Shown in pieces: positions 55,568 through 64,000 of a DNA stretch of 64,000 bases. The notes under the pieces are model-generated. The model saw only the letters and a program-made list of their open reading frames with translations, had not been told where the DNA came from and made no database searches. Location of the stretch: assembly GCA_902729315.2 (NCBI GenBank), contig LR746274.1, forward strand, positions 2,755,037-2,819,036, written 5' to 3'. Position numbers and translations under genes: made by a program. The DNA comes from Spirodela intermedia (taxonomy: Eukaryota > Streptophyta > Magnoliopsida > Alismatales > Araceae). Position 1 is the first letter of the stretch, and the number at the start of each line of letters is the position of its first letter.

Positions 55568-57794
55568 TACCGAACCAGTATGGGCACCGGGGGTGGAGAG
55601 GAGGGAAGGATGGGGATTCGATTTGAAAGAATGGCCACCACCCAGCCGTTGAGGTCAAAAAGGGGCGCCCCCCCCGCCACCCGCCCCCCTCCAGTCCCGC
55701 CAGAACGAATTTCCTAGGAATTATTTTTTATGGCAAAAATACCAATCTATACGTGTATATATATCATTTGAAGACTTTTTAGCTCTATATACCATCCAGA
55801 TTATTGCTATGGACTAAAATAGATTTGCACTCCCAATAAGCGTTTATGTAAGGACTTTGTTATAATTTACACCCTTCTTTCCTCCGAGCAAAATTCTGTC
55901 AAATATATACATATAATATTAGAAATATGATACTTATTATTATCTGTTTAATATGTGGAGTTGCAGCGTAAATTCCTTCAATTACTATCTTTTACTTATT
56001 ATCTTTAGATTTATTTCAGAGTAAATCTGTGATTATTAATTTTCTAGATTATTATCTTTTAGTTTTAGTCCAGAGTAAATGCCTTCAATTACTTATAAAC
56101 CCCTACACACACATATCTCGCATTTTTGCTTTGAACAACCAAACCATTTTGCATTATACTTTTTATTTTGCCAAAATTGTCAGTTTGGAAAAAAAACTCA
56201 AAAAATAGTAAAATCCACTACCACATTCATGAAAGACATTTATCAAAAAATATTTAATCAGAAATTAATATTAGAACAAAAAATGTTTATTGACATGCTT
56301 ATCTAATATGCCAAATTATGTATCATTATATTTAAGTAATATGGGGAAAAATCAGGTCAAATTTTCCCTTTATGTGAAATTGATGTTCTAAGTTGATATT
56401 CTAATAAATGAAATTATGGATATTAATTAATGTCCTGGAAGATATTAATGAAAATTTAGAGTGCATGCCTCAAAATATTTTTATTTTATTTCTTCTTTCT
56501 TATCATCCCTCTCTATCTCATTCCCTCTATCTTACCTTGCCTTCAACATTTTACTCTCTTTTCTCTTCCATGTCACCTCTATTATCCATCTTATTTCATC
56601 ATTACATAATTTCATATACTTTTATTTCATAATATGTAAAACCATACAATAATAATTATTTTATTGAGACGACAAGGTGCACAAAAAATAAAAACAATAA
56701 CTTTATGTATAGTGTGGTGTGAGATCATCTGAAGCACAAGTCAACGATCTAGATTGGCATCTATTTATGGTAGGAAACTCTAATCCCTATGAACCCAAAT
56801 CCTCTTCATCTCAGCTAGATGGTATCTTCCACGAATGCTCTTTCTTAATTCTTATTTATATATTTTTATTTCCCATGAATTTATTTTTAAATAATATATA
56901 TTTATTTTTTTATTTTTTTATTGCTCTTGGCACTTCAAATATAAGTGGATCGTTTATATGTGTATGATAATTGGAAAAAATCTTATTAGGCTTCAATTCT
57001 CAAATAGTTTATTTTTAATTGTCCTTATTTAGAGAGCTGTTATTTCTCATGAAGGGAGGTGTCTAGGTAACGTAGGGAAAATCATGAAATATTTTTTAAT
57101 TAGGTGGAAGAAAAATAAATTTAATTAATTTTATGGAATAATATGTAATAAAATTGATGAAAACGACTAAAATCTATACAAAAATGTGTAGATTTTTACG
57201 TCATTTAAAATGATATGGATGGAGTAATGTTAAAATATTGATAAATTGATGAAATAATTTTAAATGAAGAGGATGAAATAGGCAATCAATAAATTAGTGA
57301 AGTTTATACGAAATGCTGATTTATTATTGAATAAAGGGAGATGACGAGGGAAGTGCAATAATGCAGTCCACCCGAGGAGGCGGCAGCACCATTTGCGTCT
57401 AAAACCAGGGAAGATACTCCGTCGAGCCAGGAGCGGCGCCGCCTGGAATTCCGCGGTGGATCGCCGGCGGGGCGACCCTTTCTCTGTAGGACGCCCTGGA
57501 GTAGAGCTGCGAGCTCCGTAGAATAACAGAAAGGTGTAATTCTTGTCCCATCCGTTGCTTCCCCCTGTCGTCGACCACGTTTGTCTATCAGATGTGGGAG
57601 AAGTAATCGTAGCAAGAAGGCTGGCGATTCCGAGGATACGTCGTAGAGCTAATGTCGTCTTGGACAAGTCAGGGTTGGAGGGTTGCTGCATTAGGAAGGA
57701 TTTGTTTATTCCTCCGCCTGAAACTTCTCCTTTTTGTAGGTGGTGGCCGGACGGAACTGCCTTCCACCGCCCCCTTCCGTTGGCAGCCCAGAGG
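55568..57794. promoter_or_regulatory. Divergent intergenic spacer between oligopeptidase and PUX1-like genes
   Basis: The two genes are transcribed away from each other across 2.2 kb, so both promoters must lie here. GC-rich ends (55570-55700 and 57350-57790) flank a very AT-rich centre (55720-57340). The right part (57350-57794) is likely PUX1 5' UTR and proximal promoter. No individual element is assigned with confidence. Confidence 0.5.
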
Positions 57795-60700
57795 ATGGCT
57801 TGGAAACGGCGAAGGATACTCCTGCACAGCGGCGAAGCCATGGATTCTGATAATGATAAGGTTTGCCTTTAAAAAAAAAAAAAAAAAAATTCTTCCCTCG
57901 TCTCTCCTGGAGTTGCTGGCTTTGAAGTTCATGCTGTTGTTGGATACTTCTTTAGAAAGCTTTTTTTTCTGTAAACGTGATCATGCGTTTGACTCTTGGG
58001 GGCAGAGACAGCGGGAAGAAGAGGAATTATATTTTTTCCCATTGGAGATAAGAGTGAAGGAAATAGAATGAATGCGATAGCAGTGACAGAGGAAGAAAAA
58101 ATGGTGAAGGAAAAATGCTGTTCACCTCTTCTATTGCTTCTGGCTGTTGTCGCCAGCCTCTCACAGAGGCTGTCTGCTGCAGTCTCTCGCATGTCTGCGC
58201 ACCAGCTGCAGTTTCTGTGGGCAGTGTGCTTCCCGTTCTAATTATCCTCCGCATGCGGATGAAACACTGTTTGTTCCAGCCTCAGAACATTGATTGAAAG
58301 GATCCACCGATGGTACTTTGTCTCCGCTGAAACAGCCTTTTGTGATCCTACCTATGCCTGTTTCTCTCCAGCTGCCATTCTTCAGCCGCTTTCTAATCAG
58401 CTCGCTATACTCCTACACGCACCCCTATTTTCTCTTCATCACTACCTGACCGTCGTTTCATTGTTACTAAGCAGAAACAGACTGACCGCTGCAGCTTCAG
58501 ACCTTTTGAGAGCAAGTCTTGACCTTTTAATCAGACTGAACATATTGGTTTTGTCTCTACGTCAGTGTTTTGATGACATAAAACCCCACAAAACCACTGC
58601 AGACAGAGCCATTTGTTCTGTTTTCTCTGAGTCAGTGCCATCCAATATGGAACTGCACTTTTCTTACTTCGTCAGGAACTGGAGTATATGTTTTCGAATT
58701 TGTGTTTAATATTTTCCTATGACACTTTTCGATAACTTATTAGCCGTGCCTATTGCATAACATGCAAGAAATCCGTGGGTGAAAATGTTTCAGGCTAGAC
58801 TTTTAGCTGTGGCTCAAGAATTTGGCCGGGAAATACGTGTATTCACGAGCCCTGCAGCTTCTGCATCAGAAGAACCTTCCGCTGCTTCTACCTCGCACCA
58901 TGGTGATCACTGTCTCTGATTAATGAACACTTCTTTTATCATCTGGTCGACTTGTCCCTGAATTATGCTCCTTTTTCCTCTGAAGTGAATAGAGCAACAG
59001 AGTCATTAAATTTGAGAAACGAAGCCTATGTGTTATAAAAAGTAGACACTCTGTGCAAAAACTGTAGTCTACGCCTTGATGGTGTCAGAGATGTTTGTGA
59101 TCGGATGCACCCACCCAAAATGAAAGGTTCCTGCGGTTCTCCCCTACAGAAGATGCTAACCCATTCTCGTTAATTTTTTGAGCTTGCGAATCATCTCTAT
59201 CAGAATATTGCAAAATGCTGGTGCATTATCTTTATGGAGGTTGCTCATGTTTTCATTCAAATGTTCATGGACAGAAGAGGAGGAGGACGATGATATCTAT
59301 GACTTCACTCCTGATGATTATTACCGGATCATGTCAATCAAAAAGGAAGGTAATTATTATGTTCAAGTGAAAGAATGACAGCATTGGAAATTTATCTTGA
59401 GCTTCTTTGTTTTATATTTAGCCTTTGTGTTTATGACTTTGAGCTTGTGCAGATTAGTTTCTGGAAGTTACTGTGCAATTTTTGTTTTGGTCGTGTGCAG
59501 ATTTATTTCTGAAGACCCACAAAATTCGTGAAGCAGAGGCTGCAGCCCGTAGAGCAAAAATAGCCAAGGTATATTGGGTATATCTATGAAACCTGTCCAC
59601 ATCTATGTTCTTCTCTTCGTTATTGTCAGTTGGAAAGCTTATGATTTCTATCTTTGTTATGGTTGGAATGTGATGTTTTTCTATCACTTGGATGATAAAG
59701 AGACAATGTTTTTTGGTTATTTAGTTTCACTTCTGAAAGTCTGGCCTAGGAGGAGTTGGTGTCAATAGACCATCTGGTTATGAGCGTTTCAACGTTGGAA
59801 TTGAAACTCGTTCGAGTTTCGTTTGGCATGAAAGCACCAAGCTTGGCATTGAATTTTGATGAGTATTGGCTACAGTGAGGAGCCTGGTTTTGTTTTGGGC
59901 ACGTCAAGGGACCTAGGATGGACTCTTGTCTATCAAAAGATGCTATAATAGATAAGGAGGAAGATGAAGAATATCAAAGGTTAGTATTATGGCATCTATG
60001 CACATCTAGTACATGCTTAAGCATCATCGTGTGGCCTGTAGGATGGGCAAATGCAAAACATATGTTCTTGTGAGATCACAAGAAACTGTAGCAACTAAGT
60101 TGCCTTTTTTGATAAAGTTTGTTAGATTTTTTAGAAATTTGAATGCAGCATGTGTGTCATGCTAATTACTCTGAAATAAGCAAAATATTAAAGTTGAAAG
60201 ATTAAGAGAATTATTTTGCGTTCTATTTGTCACGGGGAAGTAGGCTGGAGTGGAACAGGTATGTGTATTACATGAAATGTGGCTTAAAAAGGCACGTGAA
60301 TATACTACAGTGTAGGTGGAAGCAGATGGGATTGCTGGTTTAGCAGTGAATACTCTAAGTTGGGCAACAAGCAACTTATTGTTTCGGAGGAGATTCAATC
60401 ATCATAAGACTATTTCGTCCAGTCTAGAAAAAGAATGTAGACTCTCAGAGCTCTTTTTATGGAATGTTCCGAAAGAGAATCAACGATTTGGTTTTTTAAG
60501 ACAATGGTTTGCGTTCGCATGTTAAAGGTGGGCATTGTATGCTGTCCTGGAGACCATGCTATCTTTATAGATCAATTTATATCGGTAATGCACTCACTGT
60601 CATTTTAAAATATTGTTTGACTTTTTCGGGAAAAATATTTATCTGCCCATGTTTTAAATGCTTCTTTGGGTATAGTTCTCATTTCATTGTACAGCCATTA

Positions 60701-63231
60701 GGCCATTTATTAAATGTAGCCTTTGATTTTACACCATATCATGTTTCGACAATATTTATAAACTGGAAGCCATTTGAAAGTACTTAGGCCTAGATAACCT
60801 AAGTGTAGCATCTCCATCATCATATGACGGAAAAAATAATTTTCATTTGTACAGATTGTTTTGAATGCTTGTTCCTTGTTTGATTTCGCCATTTTTCTTG
60901 GATGTTTCAGTAAGTTTTTGACTTATTTTACTTAGTGTAGGCGATTATTAGGGTTCGGTTCCCTGATAATTTCGTCCTGGAGGCAAAGTTCCATCCCTCA
61001 GAGACCATACAAAGCTTAACTGATCTCCTCATCAGAGTATTGGCGAGGCCAGATCTTCCCTTCTATCTATGTGAGTCATGCCTGACAAAACTCCATCGTA
61101 AATACAATCCCTTGTCTGTTTTCGTGGGAATCTGCGTTTCTTAACATGAAATGGGCTGGACAGGACTGATGCTTTCGCATATAATCCTTTTGTTTTGTTT
61201 TCAGAAAAGAGAAATAAAATATACAATATAGGTGGGTTACTAAAAAAAAACGCTGGTCTGGGATGCATTTGCCAATGGTTTCTATTTGATGAGATAAATG
61301 GGTAGAGCTTGAGCAGCTATTTTGATAGAGGCAAGACGTTTTTTTCCTGAGCTTTGCCCATGCTTTTGGCTAAAAAAAGGAATTATTTTATCTACCTCGG
61401 GAAGAAATCAACAGAACACCAGCTGTCTCAAAAAATAAACAGAAGCCGTGGGATTCCAGGTTTTGATGATGGGATACCACTTAACTCCATTACTGAGGGT
61501 TTTAATGAGGGCAATTGCGAACCAATTGAAAACATGAACATATTTTCTTCTCTTTTCAGTATTTAATGAACTTATGGTGCCATCTGTCTTAAAAGAAAAG
61601 TGTTTGTCGAACCTTAGGCATGAACAGCTGCATTTCTCCGGCTCTCTTAGGAAGACAACCCTACTATTAGAGAAAACTTCTCTTGTGAAGGTCGGTCCTA
61701 CGAGCGAAAAGTATTAAAGGTGCCATAAACACCGTTCTTTTGTCCCCATGAAGCCAGAATAGGCCATGGACTGCTTTCTTCGCTTATTAAATCTATACCC
61801 AACTGAGCCCTGTTCTATTTCAGACTATGGATATCCATCTTTGATACTTAGTTCATCCAAAAGGGTTGAAATTTGACGTCATTTCAGTAGAAAAAAGGGT
61901 ATGCCGCCACTCATCTGGCTGTAGTCGGGAGGGTTCCATCCCTTCCGGGGCTACGTGGACATATTTTAGGTGCACACTGGATATCAGGTTAAAAAATGGA
62001 TGTTGGAGGGATCCATTTGAATATCACTGGTCTCAGATAACGCAACCTCAAAAAATCTTTGAGACACCCAGAAGATGGATGGGATCTAAGTACCTTTCTG
62101 ACATATTCGGAATTAATGCATGTTTTTCTGAGGAATTTCAGACCACTGATCACATAATTCAAAAGGTTGAAGGTCTCAGTGGTTGTCTTTACTAGGTCTC
62201 ATACTAAATAACTAATATCTGTGGACCAGACTATTTAGGTTGGGCGGATCCGTTACTGCTGATGTTGAGTTTATTCCAAATTTAATTGGCTACACACATC
62301 GGTATGATATTTATTGTAACATGTTTTCCTTTTCATTTTCTCCTGTGTTCTTGATCTCTGACAACTACTGACCAAGAAGATGAAGATAATGGAAGATATT
62401 TTTTTGTGAGATGGGGGTATAATTTTCTGACTAAGAAAATAAAAAATGCTTCACCCAATTTTTTAAATATTTTTTTTTTCATGGACATCATTTTCGTGTT
62501 TGATTGCTTCTGTTCATGTGGATTATCTATTTCATTGCTACAGGGGACCGCTTTTGGCGTTTTGGGTTCTGTTCTTCCTTTGGTCATGCGACAAGTTCTT
62601 AAGAGTTTTTGCGTCTTTGCAGCTGTTGGTGGGATTGGCATCCTTTATGATTATTTATTGAAATGACCCTCCTGCAAATCGTTTTCTGATTCAGATACCA
62701 CTCCCCCTAAACAACGAATTAGAGACTTCTCCAAGGATTTTTATTCGGTCGGCTTTGTGCCTGGAGCAATTGTGTACTTCTCACATGATCTTCCAAGAGG
62801 TTGCTCCTCTCTCTCTCTCTCTCTAACTATTTGTATGTATGAAGATGCTCAGCCTATCGCTTAGTGGGTTCGCATTGAATTGATATAATTTTCTCTGCCC
62901 ATCACTTCGTATTGGTATTTTTGCTGCTGGTGTTCTTAATGATGTGAACTTCCGAACTATCCTCGTAGTTATGAAGGCAGAAAATATTTTCCTTGAATAA
63001 GTTGAAGAACATCGAGAACACTTTCCAGAGGCCGAAGGCGGAGGCGGAGACCTGGGGCCCTTCCTCCGCGAGGACATCCTCTCTCTGAATGGCATCGATC
63101 CCGCTCCCCAGACTGTCGACATCATTCAATCTGTCGCCGGGCCTGCCCCCCCAGAGCTCACCGCTGACCTCTCCACCGAGCTGAAGCCCTCCGAGAAGAA
63201 GCTGGGTAAGCCCAAGTGGCTCAAAATGTAA
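57795..63231 (+). CDS. PUX1: PUX1-like UBX-domain protein, seven exons
   Basis: Plant UBX-domain protein of the PUX1 type, a cofactor that binds the AAA ATPase CDC48/p97; in Arabidopsis PUX1 promotes disassembly of the CDC48 hexamer. Exons: 57795-57860, 58794-58902, 59275-59349, 59501-59568, 60941-61070, 62695-62799, 63029-63231. All introns are GT-AG, phases agree, and 756 bases give 251 aa, the length I know for the family. The N-terminus has KRRR and an acidic patch EEEEDDDIYDFTPDDYYR. Next is a charged helix KTHKIREAEAAARRAKIAK. The UBX fold (about residues 107-190) runs from IIRVRFPDNFVLEAKFHPSE to FVPGAIVYFSHD. The C-terminal motif is KPKWLKM. The ATG at 57795 was chosen because WKRRR resembles the family's N-terminus; the in-frame ATG at 57840 is an alternative. 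The intron 6 donor (GTTGCT) is weak. Confidence 0.92.
57870..57889. repeat. Poly-A tract in PUX1 intron 1
   Basis: About 19 consecutive A residues lie just inside the first intron, 10 bases after the splice donor. No adjacent retrogene or SINE body was recognised. Confidence 0.85.
62539..62666 (+). other. Hydrophobic open frame with a splice-acceptor-like start, in PUX1 intron 5
   Basis: An open frame 62406-62666 (86 codons) has two parts. From 62544, right after TTTCATTGCTACAG (a good plant acceptor), it reads GTAFGVLGSVLPLVMRQVLK and then SFCVFAAVGGIGILYDYLLK before TGA. This looks like one or two membrane helices with a basic turn. It could be the last exon of an alternative or nested transcript, or a fragment of a retrocopied membrane-protein gene. 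I do not recognise the family. Chance is possible since introns contain many short frames. Confidence 0.3.
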
Positions 63232-63333
63232 CTGTAGTAGAGCTCTCTGCTGACCATGCCAGATGGAGGAACGAGAGGAGAGAGGATGGGGGAATTTGTG
63301 TACAAAAGTAGAAGATCTTGGTCGGCTCTGCAG

Positions 63334-63369
<36 letters not shown>

Positions 63370-63832
63370 TCTTGTGTGGGCATTTGTTCTTCTTCTAGAA
63401 GCTTTTATCAGCTCCAATGTGTTTTTCTTTCCTCATCAGTAGGCATACACCATCTTGAAGCTCCGCCCTGTTGAAAACCACTTGTCTGATTCAATTGGAA
63501 GCAGTGTGCAGGGTTCCCTCGTTTGAACTAGTAATTGGACAAATTTAGTAAATAAATTGTTATAGGATGAATGTATTTTTTCATTTTAGATTTCGTTGAC
63601 AATATGATTCATGATCGTGTCCAATCCAATCTTGGCATGCATGTGGGTCCCAAGGGCCTGTAATGAATGAGTTTCATGGGGCCCCAGTACGTCGGTCTTA
63701 TCCGGGGAGAAGATTCCAGTTTTAGAAGGTCGCCGTTGGCGGGCCCTGCGGCGCACAAGACATCGCCGCCGCAAATTCAGTAGGCGACAGAAAGGTTCGT
63801 TTGCTCCCCGTTGACAATCACACCCAGAAGGA

Positions 63833-63834
<2 letters not shown>
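63232..63834. other. Spacer between PUX1-like gene and the next gene
   Basis: Tandem-oriented spacer of 0.6 kb holding the PUX1 3' UTR and the promoter of the gene at 63882. It has a poly-C followed by (CT)n tract at 63334-63369. No further gene is recognised. Confidence 0.55.
63344..63369. repeat. (CT)n microsatellite
   Basis: About thirteen CT dinucleotides preceded by a run of eleven C residues, probably within the PUX1 3' UTR or just beyond it. Confidence 0.95.

Positions 63835-63877
<43 letters not shown>
63835..63877. repeat. (GA)n tract immediately upstream of a start codon
   Basis: About 21 GA dinucleotides ending 5 bases before the ATG at 63882, so it is likely to lie in the 5' UTR or core promoter. 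It parallels the GA/CT tracts near the PP2A and P450 genes. Confidence 0.95.
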
Positions 63878-63881
<4 letters not shown>

Positions 63882-63882
<1 letters not shown>

Positions 63883-64000
63883 TGGCCGGGAACATCTCCG
63901 GAGGGATGACGTGGGCAGATCTGTGGGACAGCACCCCCGACAAGCCGTTGCCGGCGTCGGTGGCGGAGGATACGATGAAGGGAGAGGACGGCTGCAAGCG
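63882..64000 (+). CDS. N-terminus of an unidentified plant protein, cut by the window edge
   Basis: An ATG directly after a (GA)n leader opens a frame of 39 codons that runs off the window. It reads MAGNISGGMTWADLWDSTPD and then KPLPASVAEDTMKGEDGCK. The M(T/S)WADxWDxxPDxPxP pattern resembles a family of small uncharacterised plant proteins with WADQWDxNPDPPPP near the N-terminus, but I am unsure of this. Coding composition (GC-rich, no stop) and a start context of GAGATGGC support a real gene. The full product cannot be seen. Confidence 0.6.

Noticed and set aside
57260-57841. 193-codon minus-strand frame near the PUX1 start
   Set aside because: Antisense to the likely PUX1 5' UTR and first exon. 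It is low in recognisable features and ends in AT-rich spacer.

Overview
This is a plant nuclear window, almost certainly from a flowering plant. Genes have spliced GT-AG introns, intergenic DNA is AT-rich and full of Copia and Gypsy retroelement debris, and (GA)n/(CT)n microsatellites are common. Recognisable proteins are plant families: CYP71-clan P450s, a PP2A B' subunit beginning [16 protein letters not shown], a thimet oligopeptidase and a PUX1-like UBX protein. The P450 exons are very GC-rich while the oligopeptidase exons are not. That contrast is monocot-like or early-diverging-angiosperm-like, but the lineage call is only an inference. No RNA gene, CRISPR array or bacterial-type system was seen.

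Layout. (1) 1-20.9 kb: a tandemly duplicated CYP71-type P450 locus. Copy A (3207-4855) and copy B (10066-11737) look intact, each with one phase-0 intron. Copy C (19695-20016) is an internally deleted remnant. Shared flanks extend about 1.4 kb upstream of A and B and several hundred bases downstream of all three. Copy B's 3' flank is split by a 1.45-kb repeat, a second copy of which lies at 14.4-15.9 kb. A decayed copy of the 3' flank, reaching into the end of the PP2A gene, lies at 17.5-17.8 kb. A decayed Gypsy integrase lies at 18.5-19.2 kb. (2) 21.15-23.83 kb, minus strand: two-exon PP2A B' (B56) subunit gene, 512 aa. (3) 25.69-55.57 kb, minus strand: a 29.9-kb, 20-exon thimet oligopeptidase-like M3 metallopeptidase gene. 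I reconstructed every exon; they join in frame to 709 aa. Only about 7% of the gene is coding. Its introns hold a degenerate Copia element with a second Copia fragment nested antisense inside it, a solo LTR with perfect target-site duplication, an antisense Copia RNase H remnant and several local repeat families. (4) 57.80-63.23 kb, plus strand: a seven-exon PUX1-like UBX-domain gene (251 aa), divergent from the oligopeptidase gene across a 2.2-kb spacer. (5) 63.88 kb to the edge: first codons of another plus-strand gene behind a (GA)n leader.

How the genes relate. The P450s form a tandem paralogue cluster (secondary-metabolism type, substrate unknown). The three right-hand genes are unrelated single-copy housekeeping or regulatory genes: phosphatase targeting, peptide turnover and CDC48 regulation. 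I see no evidence of a functional cluster linking them to the P450s. The most noteworthy points are the HEFSH zinc motif in the oligopeptidase, the nested-retroelement architecture with a 19-bp perfect hairpin at a junction, the near-identical 3' exon ends of the two P450s, and a spliced-looking hydrophobic reading frame inside a PUX1 intron.
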